DNA from: Candidatus Zhuqueibacterota bacterium
GTDB taxonomy: Bacteria > Zhuqueibacterota > Zhuqueibacteria > Thermofontimicrobiales > Sulfurfontimicrobiaceae
NCBI GenBank assembly: GCA_016927835.1
Contig: JAFGMA010000399.1
Coordinates: 80,296 to 144,295 of the forward strand
Direction: 5' to 3'
Length of the DNA: 64,000 nucleotides
A model generated the notes under the pieces. The model worked only from the letters and a program-made list of their open reading frames with translations. It had not been told where the DNA came from and ran no database searches. Position numbers and translations under genes: made by a program. Below, in pieces: positions 27,891-36,779 of this stretch (position 1 is its first letter; each line of letters begins with the position of its first letter).

Positions 27891-28898
27891 CTACTCCTTC
27901 AGATATTTCAAACTTGGCGCCGGAATCCCCATAATTTTCTTTCGGCGCGGGGTATCGCAGGTATTGCATGGCGAATAATCGCGAATATTCAAATCGAGGT
28001 GGCGCTGCCTCAGTTCGACCGTTTCAGCGTTATTGAAAATTTCCACCAGGCTTTTTTCTTTGGTATCGCCCAGGATAATCTCAGCCATATAATCATGCGG
28101 GCATGGTCCGACACGACCATCCCAGAGAATCACCTGAGCATGCCAGGGAAATGTACAGGCTACGAGGTCTTCATCGGCAAAGGTATCAATGGAGACATAG
28201 CCAGCCCAGTTATGCGGCTTTTTGACAATCAACCGATCCAAATCCCGCATCATTTCCAGAAATTTCTGTTTATCCTCATTCCTGAATTCGAATCCTTCAA
28301 GGTCTTCCATCACTTCCATCACCGTTTTAGGTGTGGCGCGCTTCATTTCTTTTTTCAGATCGAGGAATCGAACAATATTTCTGGTAGTTTTATCGAAATT
28401 GGCATTCACCCGGATCTTTTCATACACATCGCTGGTATATCCGTCGAAGGAAAAAGAAATCAGCGCCAACCCGGATTCGATAAGTTCACGGCTCCTGCGC
28501 TCGGTTAAAAGCGTACCATTTGTATGCAGCTTGACCGGTATGCCATTTTTAGTCGCATATTCGATCATCTCCGGCAGCCGCGGATGCAAATTAGACTCAC
28601 CCCGATGATGGATATTCATGTCATAGGCGAAATAGCGTGCCTCGTCAATGATTTTTTTGAAAAGATCAAAGTCCATGAAACCCAAATCTTCTTTTTTAAA
28701 ATCCTTGTTCGGGCACATCACACACGCCAGATTGCATTTATTCGTTGGTTCAATCCATAGCCGATAAGGCTTATATTTGACTTTTGAATTACGACTGAAA
28801 CGATAATTCCATAAAACCTGAACCAATCTCTTCCCCGCCCACAGCGTTCTGAATTTTCGCTGCGGGATAAAGCCATTTGTATTGCTCGTGTCACTCAT
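27891..28898 (-). CDS. Radical SAM/SPASM-domain protein
   Basis: The ATG at 28898 has GGAGA 7 nt upstream; the frame extends two codons further to a TTG. The 335-residue protein has the radical SAM cluster motif C-x3-C-x2-C in 'CNLACVMC' (about 52-59). It has a C-terminal SPASM region with Cys at 'ACTFPW', 'GPCPHD' and 'CNTCD', which would bind auxiliary Fe-S clusters. SPASM enzymes modify peptides, or oxidise or epimerise sugars and alcohols. In a glycan locus a sugar-modifying or dehydrogenase activity is plausible, but the substrate is unknown. It lies between an asparagine synthase and an SDR enzyme. Confidence 0.86.
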   Translation of the reverse strand: MSDTSNTNGFIPQRKFRTLWAGKRLVQVLWNYRFSRNSKVKYKPYRLWIEPTNKCNLACVMCPNKDFKKEDLGFMDFDLFKKIIDEARYFAYDMNIHHRGESNLHPRLPEMIEYATKNGIPVKLHTNGTLLTERRSRELIESGLALISFSFDGYTSDVYEKIRVNANFDKTTRNIVRFLDLKKEMKRATPKTVMEVMEDLEGFEFRNEDKQKFLEMMRDLDRLIVKKPHNWAGYVSIDTFADEDLVACTFPWHAQVILWDGRVGPCPHDYMAEIILGDTKEKSLVEIFNNAETVELRQRHLDLNIRDYSPCNTCDTPRRKKIMGIPAPSLKYLKE

Positions 28899-28939
28899 CA
28901 CCAACTCTCCTTACGTACAAATGGAATCACACCCACTCG

Positions 28940-30838
28940 TCAAACATTTCGAATATAGACATCGTACCAGATACCGAACATCATCAGCGCCCAGAGACGA
29001 TGACTGTGATTTTGTTTATTATTGAGATGTTCCGATTTAAGCTGCTCGATGTAATCTGAGTTGAAAAATCCCTCCGCCTTGATATTCGATGGCGAGAGCA
29101 CCTCGTTCATCATCGGCTTCAAATCGGTTTTTAGCCAGTTTTTAATCGGGATGCTGAATCCCTCTTTATTGCGATAAATGATTTCGTCCGGCAGAATATC
29201 GGACATCGCTTTTTTCAAAATATATTTGGTCTTTTGATGCGACAAGCCTGCCAGTTTAAGATGCGCAGGAACGGTCGCTAAAAATTCCACCACGCGATGA
29301 TCGAGAAAGGGTACCCGCGCTTCGAGTGACGTCGCCATACTCATGCGATCCACTTTCACGAGAATGTCATCCACCATATAGGTTTTAATATCCACATATT
29401 GCTGCCGGGACAGATCATCGCTGGCGGGTGCGGTTTGGAAATAATTCCGAATAAAATCGTGCGCATCATAATCAGCAATCGCATCCCGGAACACGGGGGA
29501 ATAAAGTTGCTCTCTGTTAAGCGCTGTCATAAACATCATCCATCGCGTATGCTGCAGATCGGACGGCAGTTGCATTCCCTCCACAAAACGTTTGGCACGA
29601 TTGATCAAACCCTTCTTCTTCTGGGTTGGCGGAATTTTAGCCAGCAATTTACCAATCATATACTCTCGGATGAATTTGGGAATTCGCTCGTATCCGACAC
29701 CGATTTTCTGAGCGATATATGGATCATAGCCTGCGAGCAATTCATCTCCGCCATCGCCCGAGAGTACCACAGTCACATATTCCCGCGCCATTTTGGATAC
29801 CAGGTAAGTCGGAAACATTGAAAAATCACCGAATGGTTCATCGACATAATTGCGAATCAACTTTTCGGTCAAATCGATGGCATTGGGCTCAATTGTAAAT
29901 TCGTGATGCTCGGTTTGGAATTTCCTGGCGATAACTCTCGCATATTCCAGTTCATTATATGTTGAGTCCTTGAATCCGATAGAAAACGTTTTCACCGGTT
30001 GATCAAGATGTTTTGCCATAAAGGCAACAATCGTACTCGAATCCAGACCACCGCTGAGAAATGCGCCCAGCGGCACGTCGCTCATGAGTCGAATTTTTAC
30101 CGCATCGCCCAGAATCGTCCTGAATTTTTCGCATATCTGCTCTTCGGAAAGACCGCTTTCTTTGAATTCGAACTTCCAGTAATTCGAAATCCGTAATCGA
30201 CTATTCTCACATAGCAGCGAATGCGCAGGCGGCAATTTAAAAATTCCCTCAAAAATACTCAGGGGTGCGGGAACGTATTCGTAAGTCAGAAAATTATCAA
30301 GCGCTTTCAGATTCACGCTCCTGGGAACATTTTTCAATTGCAGAATTGATTTGAGTTCTGAACCGAAAATCAGGCGCTTTCCATCGGAATAATAATACAA
30401 CGGTTTAATTCCCATGCGATCTCTTGCCAGGAAAAGCCGATTCTTTTTTTCATCCCATATTGCGAATCCGAACATCCCGTTCAATTTTTTTGGACAGTCT
30501 GCGCCGTATTCCTCGTACGCATGCAGGATGGCTTCGGTATCGCTTTTGGTTCTGAAGCGATGTCCCTTTTTAATCAGTTCCTTCTTGATTTCTTTATGAT
30601 TGTAAATTTCGCCGTTGAAGACAATCCACACCGTCCCATCTTCATTTGAAATCGGTTGTTGTCCGGTTGACAGATCGATGATGCTCAAACGCCGCATTCC
30701 GATGCCCACGTTATTTTTTACATAAACACCCTCGTCATCCGGTCCGCGATGCGTGATCACGCTGCACATTCGGCGCACATCCGATTCCGGTACATGGTTT
30801 TCCTGTTTGAAATACACAACCCCGCAAATTCCGCACAT
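28940..30838 (-). CDS. asnB: Asparagine synthase (glutamine-hydrolysing) / glycan amidotransferase
   Basis: 632 residues, full length for AsnB. The N-terminal glutaminase is complete: Cys2 in MCGICGVV, 'RGPDDEG' (31-37) and 'FNGEIYN' (74-80). The ATP-pyrophosphatase loop 'SGGLDSS' is at 262-268, and 'LSGDGGDELLAG' follows. GGAG with 7 nt spacing precedes the ATG. The family makes asparagine, but in O-antigen and capsule loci close relatives amidate the carboxyl of uronic acids. With UDP-glucose dehydrogenase and a UDP-glucuronate-epimerase-like gene in the same locus, uronic-acid amidation is the better guess here. Confidence 0.9.
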   Translation of the reverse strand: MCGICGVVYFKQENHVPESDVRRMCSVITHRGPDDEGVYVKNNVGIGMRRLSIIDLSTGQQPISNEDGTVWIVFNGEIYNHKEIKKELIKKGHRFRTKSDTEAILHAYEEYGADCPKKLNGMFGFAIWDEKKNRLFLARDRMGIKPLYYYSDGKRLIFGSELKSILQLKNVPRSVNLKALDNFLTYEYVPAPLSIFEGIFKLPPAHSLLCENSRLRISNYWKFEFKESGLSEEQICEKFRTILGDAVKIRLMSDVPLGAFLSGGLDSSTIVAFMAKHLDQPVKTFSIGFKDSTYNELEYARVIARKFQTEHHEFTIEPNAIDLTEKLIRNYVDEPFGDFSMFPTYLVSKMAREYVTVVLSGDGGDELLAGYDPYIAQKIGVGYERIPKFIREYMIGKLLAKIPPTQKKKGLINRAKRFVEGMQLPSDLQHTRWMMFMTALNREQLYSPVFRDAIADYDAHDFIRNYFQTAPASDDLSRQQYVDIKTYMVDDILVKVDRMSMATSLEARVPFLDHRVVEFLATVPAHLKLAGLSHQKTKYILKKAMSDILPDEIIYRNKEGFSIPIKNWLKTDLKPMMNEVLSPSNIKAEGFFNSDYIEQLKSEHLNNKQNHSHRLWALMMFGIWYDVYIRNV

Positions 30839-30855
30839 AAGAATACTCCAGCAAA

Positions 30856-32034
30856 TCAGTCCAGCTTATCCATTATAAAATCATAAATTGTCTTCGTTTT
30901 TTCCAGGTACACACGATAGCTATACTTTTCCTCCGCCAGTTTCTGGGCGTTTCGGATAATTTCTTGAGTCAATTCTCTATCCCGTATCGCTTTGAGAACG
31001 CCTTCAGCAAATGCTTCGGGGGTACAATCAGTCAGAATTGAGACCGAATCATCCAGTACCTGGGTGTGCGTCAGATGCCGGGTAGCGACAATGGGTTTTC
31101 CCGACCGCAGATAAGAATATATTTTCAGTGGCGTATTATTGCCTTCGATGCGCGGTGACACCAATACATCCGCCAGACCTTCATAGTCGGGAACCTCCTG
31201 CGGCTGCACTGTGCCGGTAAATACGAAATGGTCGGTAAGGTTCAGATCATCCACCATTTTTCTGTATTTTTTCACCTGGTCATCATTTCCGCCGACCAAT
31301 ATGATTTTAGTTGCCGCATTCTGGCGAATGATGAATTCACTGCTCTTTATCAGCAAATCCAGACCCTGGTAAGCTACAAATGTGCCGGCGTAAACCAAAA
31401 TGGTGTGATTATTCAGATTAAAACGATTTTTGATTTCCTCTGGTGAAACCGGCTTATGTTCGAATACTTCCCCATTATCCGCAACGTTCTCAATGAGCAT
31501 GTTGAATTTATCGGGAAAAAGCCGTTCGACATAATGATACAACTCAGGGCAAATGGTAATCACTGCGTCCGCGGATTCAATTGTCATTCGTTCCAGTTTT
31601 TCGAATGTGCTGATTAACGAGCGCAAGGTTGTAAATTTGCAATTCGTAAGCTGCTGAGGCAGACTTGAATGCATATCGTACAAATGGCGCATTTTTCGCT
31701 TTTTCAGCAGCATCGGCGCCATGAAGCCGGCTTCCTCATGAGTGTGCAGCAGGTCGTAATGATTTTGCTTCACCAGTTTTCGGGCTTTCATAAGGATGAA
31801 AAAATCGAGCACTGCTTTGGGCAGCGATGGTCCGACTGCAATTTTTTTGATGAGCGGAATTTGGGGTATTCGGTGAATTTTTACATTTTCAATTGGGACA
31901 TCCTGCCCGATATGATAGGTTAAAAGATCTACTTCATGTCCCAGACGGGAGATCGCTCGCAAGCGGTGCAGAACACTAAACGGAGTACCCCGTGGAGAAA
32001 ACCACGGTTGAGGTGCAATCATCAATACTTTCAT
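30856..32034 (-). CDS. GT4 glycosyltransferase
   Basis: 392 residues. The N-terminal domain opens 'MIAPQPWFSPRGTPFSVLHR', in which 'PRGTP' is the glycine loop of this GT4 subgroup. 'LLHTHEEAGFMA' is near 105. The C-terminal domain has 'LVYAGTFVAYQGLDLLI', 'GNNTPLKIYSYLRSGKP' and a conserved Glu in 'PRIEGN'. This type is frequent in exopolysaccharide loci. It is the first gene after the UDP-glucose dehydrogenase terminator and is preceded by a 456-bp intergenic region, so it may have its own promoter there. Confidence 0.86.
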   Translation of the reverse strand: MKVLMIAPQPWFSPRGTPFSVLHRLRAISRLGHEVDLLTYHIGQDVPIENVKIHRIPQIPLIKKIAVGPSLPKAVLDFFILMKARKLVKQNHYDLLHTHEEAGFMAPMLLKKRKMRHLYDMHSSLPQQLTNCKFTTLRSLISTFEKLERMTIESADAVITICPELYHYVERLFPDKFNMLIENVADNGEVFEHKPVSPEEIKNRFNLNNHTILVYAGTFVAYQGLDLLIKSSEFIIRQNAATKIILVGGNDDQVKKYRKMVDDLNLTDHFVFTGTVQPQEVPDYEGLADVLVSPRIEGNNTPLKIYSYLRSGKPIVATRHLTHTQVLDDSVSILTDCTPEAFAEGVLKAIRDRELTQEIIRNAQKLAEEKYSYRVYLEKTKTIYDFIMDKLD

Positions 32035-32091
32035 GGCTATCCATGCCTTAAAATTAATATATAATTTTTCCGATAGTTACAATTGCAAACA

Positions 32092-32390
32092 AAGGAGGTG
32101 GGAGTACATCACTTGCCATTTGAAGCGTTTGTATCTAAATAAACTGTTATTGAGCGCTTTCAGGTTCAAAGTTCACTATTCATAGGGGATTAACTATTGA
32201 CTTGCCGCCCAAAGAAACGTTGCGTCTTTTTCAACCTTTGGGTGAAAATTTCTTTCCGCATCTTTAAAGATGCAGCTCCCATGAAGTGAACCTCTTAGAG
32301 ACTTACAACCTGCAACCTTGAACGCTGAATCCAATATAATTTAACTGCTTATAAACTTAATATGAATAAAATATCTCATCCCACTTCCTT
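32092..32390. repeat. Long variant of the inverted-end repeat (about 300 bp)
   Basis: The left end AAGGAGGTGGGAG (32092-32104) and right end CATCCCACTTCCTT (32377-32390) resemble the ends of the about 100-bp elements at 20199 and 63673, but the interior is about three times longer. Inside are a perfect 16-bp palindrome GCATCTTTAAAGATGC (32258-32273) and an inverted pair CCCAAAG/CTTTGGG (32208-32214, 32236-32242). It fills most of the 456-bp gap 32035-32490, which has no gene. It could be a MITE carrying an insertion, or a structured leader upstream of the GT4 gene. Confidence 0.5.
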
Positions 32391-32397
32391 AATAAAG

Positions 32398-32423
32398 ATG
32401 GGGTATTTTGACGAATACCCCAT
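32398..32423 (-). terminator. Intrinsic terminator after UDP-glucose dehydrogenase
   Basis: A perfect 10-bp stem, ATGGGGTATT / AATACCCCAT, with a 6-base loop, 68 bp downstream of the dehydrogenase stop codon. Read on the minus strand it is followed by CTTTATT, a short T-rich tail; on the plus strand it is followed by TCTTTT, so it could work both ways. It separates the export/initiation genes (STAS to dehydrogenase) from the glycosyltransferase genes. Confidence 0.72.
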
Positions 32424-32490
32424 TCTTTTATAAAGGAGATTTCAAAATAATATAAATGCAAATACTGAACCATGATTCAATAAAATGCGA

Positions 32491-33789
32491 TCATCGCCCG
32501 ACACATACATATTTGAATCCGTGCTCTTTCATTTTTTCGGGTTCATAAATATTTCTCAAATCGATGACGATTGGTTCTTTCAGCAAGCTCTTGATTTTCG
32601 CCAGATCAAGGCTTCTGAATTGGTTCCATTCGGTAATGAATATCAATGCATCGGCATCTTTGGCAACCTCGTAAGTATCTTTGCAGTACGTTATCTTCGG
32701 CATTACTTTTTTCGATTCTTCCATCGCGACCGGATCGAACGCGAAGACTTCCGCGCCACCTTTTAGCAAGCCATTAATGATCGTAATTGATGGTGCTTCA
32801 CGCATATCATCGGTGTTCGGTTTGAAAGACAATCCCAACACACCCAGTCGCTTACCTTTGAGGTTTCCCACAGCCTTTTTAATTTTTTCCAACATGGCAA
32901 GGTGTTGCCGCTTATTAATTTCGACAGCGGCATGGACGATTTTAAACTCGTACCCTTCCTTTTCAGCAATTTGCAGCAACGCCCGTGTATCTTTTGGAAA
33001 ACATGAGCCGCCATACCCTGGTCCCGGATGCAGGAATTTGCCCCCAATCCGCTTGTCGAGTCCCATGCCTTTGGCAACGTGATGGACATCGGCGCCAACC
33101 CGTTCACAAATTGTGGCGATTTCATTGATATACGAAATTTTGGTTGCCAGAAAGGCGTTTGAAGCGTATTTTATCAATTCCGCGCTTTCGAGATTTGTAA
33201 CAACAATCGGGGTTTCGATCAAGTAAAGCGGGGAGTACAAATCTTTCATAATGGCTTTTGCTTCATCGGTTTCGGCGCCGATTACCACGCGATCCGGTCG
33301 CATAAAATCTTCGATTGCCGAGCCTTCGCGCAAGAATTCAGGATTGGATGCCACTGCAAACGGAATTTTTTCCTCTATTGATTCTTCGATGATTTTTTTG
33401 ATCCACCTGCCAGAGCCAACCGGAACGGTACTTTTGTTAACGATCACTTTATAGCCGTTGAGGTGACTGGCAATGCTTTTGGCAACTGCTTCGACGTGCT
33501 GCAAATCTGCGGAGCCATCTTCCATCGGGGGCGTCCCAACAGCGATAAAAATCACAAGCGATTTTTCAGTTGCTGTTTTGATATCAGTTGTGAAGGTGAG
33601 GCGTCCTTCTTTTACGTTTTTTGCTACCAAAACATCTAATCCCGGCTCATAAATCGGAAGAATTCCTTTATTGAGATTAGCAATCTTTTTTTCATCTTTG
33701 TCAACGCAAATGACATCATTTCCAAATTCAGCAAAACAGGTTCCGGTAACCAGACCGACGTATCCTGTTCCTACAATGCTAATATGCAT
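32491..33789 (-). CDS. ugd: UDP-glucose 6-dehydrogenase
   Basis: 432 residues, normal length. Oxidises UDP-glucose to UDP-glucuronate with two NAD+. The N-terminal NAD site is 'VGTGYVGLVTG' (6-16). 'STVPVGSG' (120-127) and 'NPEFLREGSAI' (149-159) are family signatures, and the catalytic Cys263 lies in 'GGSCFPKDT' (260-268). AGGAGG with 5 nt spacing precedes the ATG. The product is the precursor for the uronic-acid branch of the glycan; the epimerase at 35776 and the asparagine-synthase-like genes would act on it. Confidence 0.95.
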   Translation of the reverse strand: MHISIVGTGYVGLVTGTCFAEFGNDVICVDKDEKKIANLNKGILPIYEPGLDVLVAKNVKEGRLTFTTDIKTATEKSLVIFIAVGTPPMEDGSADLQHVEAVAKSIASHLNGYKVIVNKSTVPVGSGRWIKKIIEESIEEKIPFAVASNPEFLREGSAIEDFMRPDRVVIGAETDEAKAIMKDLYSPLYLIETPIVVTNLESAELIKYASNAFLATKISYINEIATICERVGADVHHVAKGMGLDKRIGGKFLHPGPGYGGSCFPKDTRALLQIAEKEGYEFKIVHAAVEINKRQHLAMLEKIKKAVGNLKGKRLGVLGLSFKPNTDDMREAPSITIINGLLKGGAEVFAFDPVAMEESKKVMPKITYCKDTYEVAKDADALIFITEWNQFRSLDLAKIKSLLKEPIVIDLRNIYEPEKMKEHGFKYVCVGR

Positions 33790-33862
33790 TCGAACCTCCT
33801 ATCAAATAAAATCCCACACCAATGAATTATAATCAAATTCCCCTTAATTTCCGATGCTGATA

Positions 33863-35320
33863 TTAGCTTGCCCCATAGCCAAATAATACCACAAAAAAAG
33901 TTTTGATAAAGATTTTGAAATCGAGAAACAGCGACCATTTATCAATATATTCCAGATCCATTTCCATCCATTCGTTGAATGGGATTTGATTGCGTCCGCT
34001 AACCTGCCAAATGCAGGTCAAGCCCGGTTTCAGGCTCAATCGCCGGCGCTGCCATAATTGATACATCTCCACTTCCACGGGCAGTGGTGGTCGGGGACCA
34101 ACAACGCTCATATCACCTTTTAGCACGTTGATAAATTGTGGTAATTCATCGATGCTGAATTTACGGAGCAATCGCCCGATTTTGGTGATACGCGGATCGC
34201 GCTTGATTTTAAAAACAGGACCATCCATTTCATTCATTTTTTGAAGCTCGCGCTTCCTCATTTCGGCGCCGACATGCATGGAGCGAAATTTGTAGAGCTT
34301 GAATTTTCTTCCGTTTAATCCACTGCGAATTTGATCAAAAAGAATCGGTCCTTTCGAAGTCAGCTTGATCGCCACCGCCGTAATGAGCAGCAGAGGCGAT
34401 AACATCATAATGGCAACCAGTGATACGACTACATCAAAAAGACGTTTGACAAAAAGCTGCCATTCTTTAGCAGCAAATGTTTCAAATTCAAGCAGCGGAA
34501 ATCCGTTAAAATTCGTCTGGCGTACTTTTGCAATTCGCAGATCATATAAATCCATTGAAATAGATGTTGCAATACCTTCCCTCTCGCAAGCCAGGATCAC
34601 TTCATCCAACCGGTGCAACCACAACCGAGGAACTACAAAAATCACGCGGTCGATAACTTTTCGATGTAAAATAAAGGGAATATCCTGTAATCGTCCCAAT
34701 ACCCGATGTCCTTCGATCACTTTTCCGAACATACCGTGCTCATCATCGATCAGCCCCACGATTTGCAATCCCCAATTGCTGTGTTCTTTGACGGCTTTTA
34801 TAAACTCACGTGCTCTTTGACCGGTGCCGACGATCAATAAATTAATTTGGTTATATCCGCTTTTATGTATATGATCGAGAGCTGCCGTCAAGAGTCTTTT
34901 TTCAATCACCAGCAAAATAGCGGTAGTGGCAACAAAGCTACCGATGAACAAGCGACTGGTGAGTTGGAGTTTTTGGATGAATATAATTGCACCCAGGGCG
35001 ATTAGAGACAGAAATCCGGCTTTAATAATAATGCCGACTGTCTGCCGGTACGCTCTGGTTCTAAAATCGGTGTACATCCCAAATGCAGAGAGCAACCCGA
35101 TCCAAACGGGTAAAATCGCAATGACCAGCGTAATATTTTTATCAGAAAAATATAAAAAACCATCCCAGGTAGGTTCGATGGCATACGCCATGCGTGCCAG
35201 ATGGAATGTATTTCGAATCACATCACTAAGAAAATAGGTTATGACGAAAGAAAGAACGACTACGAATGCATCGATAATCCGGATTATATGACGAATAAAT
35301 GTTTCTTTTTCTTTAACCAT
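33863..35320 (-). CDS. Polyprenyl-phosphate sugar phosphotransferase (WbaP/EpsE-like)
   Basis: The ATG at 35320 with AGGAT upstream is preferred over a GTG two codons earlier. About 485 residues: four to five N-terminal membrane helices, a Rossmann-like domain ('LLIVGTGQRAREF'), and the C-terminal Bac_transf catalytic domain with 'KRLFDVVVSLVAI', 'YKFRSM', 'DELPQFINVLKGDMSVVGPRP' and 'KPGLTCIWQVSGR'. It starts the repeat unit by moving a sugar-1-phosphate from a UDP-sugar to undecaprenyl phosphate at the inner membrane. The preceding gap is long (455 bp), so it may have its own promoter. Confidence 0.93.
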   Translation of the reverse strand: MVKEKETFIRHIIRIIDAFVVVLSFVITYFLSDVIRNTFHLARMAYAIEPTWDGFLYFSDKNITLVIAILPVWIGLLSAFGMYTDFRTRAYRQTVGIIIKAGFLSLIALGAIIFIQKLQLTSRLFIGSFVATTAILLVIEKRLLTAALDHIHKSGYNQINLLIVGTGQRAREFIKAVKEHSNWGLQIVGLIDDEHGMFGKVIEGHRVLGRLQDIPFILHRKVIDRVIFVVPRLWLHRLDEVILACEREGIATSISMDLYDLRIAKVRQTNFNGFPLLEFETFAAKEWQLFVKRLFDVVVSLVAIMMLSPLLLITAVAIKLTSKGPILFDQIRSGLNGRKFKLYKFRSMHVGAEMRKRELQKMNEMDGPVFKIKRDPRITKIGRLLRKFSIDELPQFINVLKGDMSVVGPRPPLPVEVEMYQLWQRRRLSLKPGLTCIWQVSGRNQIPFNEWMEMDLEYIDKWSLFLDFKIFIKTFFVVLFGYGAS

Positions 35321-35326
35321 CGACAC

Positions 35327-35775
35327 AATCCTGATATTCGTTAAGCGAAAACTCGATTGAAACGTGAATTATTCAAATATAAAATCCACCGAACTATCTT
35401 GATAATAAGCAAACATTTGAGCGAAGTCATTAAGCTAAAGGAAAATTCGATCCTCAAAATTCCTTCCTGGATTATCGCTAAAAACGTGCGAATGACAACC
35501 TTCCCTTACTTAATGGCATTGAATATTTGAGAATTTATAATATGTCGAAATTTGAAGTGATTTCTCACGATCCGTTATGTTATTGCCAACCTTCAGGTAA
35601 TTACATGGAAGCATTTGTAAACAATGTAATTGCTTTATGGTATTCATGCACAAAGAGAACGGAACACAATCTGGATTCGCCTGTTCAAATGCATCCCCGG
35701 TTCAGGCTCTGCAATCAATTCATCATATCAGGTTGTATGAAAAAAGAGAGTGAAATTCAAAAGCATTCACCAGCA
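35327..35775. other. Intergenic region upstream of the sugar transferase gene
   Basis: 449 bp with no convincing gene. It contains an 8-bp perfect inverted repeat, AATTACAT / ATGTAATT (35599-35606 and 35624-35631, 17-base loop), which could be part of a terminator for the epimerase gene or an operator. AT-rich stretches suggest a promoter for the sugar transferase gene, but no clear -35/-10 pair could be assigned. Confidence 0.4.
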
Positions 35776-36738
35776 TTATGCCCGGGAAGCATGCTCCTTG
35801 AACCACTTTACAAAATCGGCGATCCCCTGCTCCATATTCATCGAAGGCGCATATCCCAATTCTGCCCTTGCCTTTTGGATGTCCGCAAAGGTTATATCCA
35901 CATCACCGGGTTGCATCGGCAGGCGCTCGATAGTTGCATCAGTGCCAACATTCCGCGCGATTAATTGGATTAGCTCTCGTAACTGGATCGTCTTTGATTC
36001 GCCCAGGTTATAAATATTGTAGCCGCTGCATTTTTCAATCGCAAGATTAATCCCCTGGATAATATCAGAAATGAATGTATAGTCCCGTTTCGAAGAGCCA
36101 TCGCCATACATCGGGATTTTTTCACCATCATGAATGAGCCTGGTAAAGCGGTGGATTGCCATATCGGGTCGTTGCCTGGGACCGTAAACCGTAAAGAACC
36201 TCAAGCAAGTAATCGAAATCTGGTACAAATGATGATAAGTATAGCAAATTATTTCTCCCATCCTCTTGGTAGCCGCATACGGAGAAATTGGGTGATCAAC
36301 GAAATCGTCTTCGGCAAAAGGTACCTTTTTATTATTTCCGTATACGGACGAAGAGGATGCGAAAATGAATTTCTCAATGTGATGTTGTTTCGCCATTTCC
36401 AGCAAATTCATCGTGCCTTTGATATTGACATCCTGGTACAACATGGGCTCTTTCAATGAAGGACGAACACCGGCACGAGCCGCCAGGTGGACGATACAAT
36501 CAAATTTATCAGCCCTAAAAATTTTCTCGAGCAAATCCGTATCCCGAATATCACCTTCAAAGAGCTTGAAATCCGTATGGTTTTGGAATTGACTGATATT
36601 ATTCCATTTAATTGAAGGTGTGTAGTAGTTGTTAAAATCATCAAGGCAAGATACATGATTGCCGTGCTTGAGCAGCGATTCGATCAGATGTGAGCCAATA
36701 AACCCCGCACCACCCGTAACAAGTAGTTTCATCATCAT
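35776..36738 (-). CDS. UDP-glucuronate 4-epimerase-like SDR enzyme
   Basis: 320 residues. Extended SDR with 'LVTGGAGFIGSHL' at the N-terminus, 'DDFNNYYTP' (the loop typical of UDP-glucuronate/UDP-glucose 4-epimerases), 'HLAARAGVRPSL', catalytic Ser/Tyr/Lys in 'ASSSSVYGN' and 'PYAATK', and 'YGPRQRPDMAIHRF'. The 'RAGVRPS' and 'RPDMA' motifs favour UDP-glucuronate over UDP-glucose. It would convert UDP-GlcA to UDP-GalA. The gene lies directly downstream of the kinase gene (41 bp gap) and before the sugar transferase. Several in-frame ATGs make the exact start uncertain by two codons. Confidence 0.88.
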   Translation of the reverse strand: MMMKLLVTGGAGFIGSHLIESLLKHGNHVSCLDDFNNYYTPSIKWNNISQFQNHTDFKLFEGDIRDTDLLEKIFRADKFDCIVHLAARAGVRPSLKEPMLYQDVNIKGTMNLLEMAKQHHIEKFIFASSSSVYGNNKKVPFAEDDFVDHPISPYAATKRMGEIICYTYHHLYQISITCLRFFTVYGPRQRPDMAIHRFTRLIHDGEKIPMYGDGSSKRDYTFISDIIQGINLAIEKCSGYNIYNLGESKTIQLRELIQLIARNVGTDATIERLPMQPGDVDITFADIQKARAELGYAPSMNMEQGIADFVKWFKEHASRA

Positions 36739-36779
36739 ACTCTCGACTAGTTTTAATCCTTAAAAATATTTCAGCACGA

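Noticed and set aside
32208..32242. Transposon-coded gene inside the long repeat
   Set aside because: No reading frame of useful length and no transposase motif in 32035-32490.
35527..35964. A plus-strand open reading frame of 145 codons
   Set aside because: Its second half is antisense to the well-supported epimerase gene, the first half has no recognisable domain, and no ribosome-binding site was seen.
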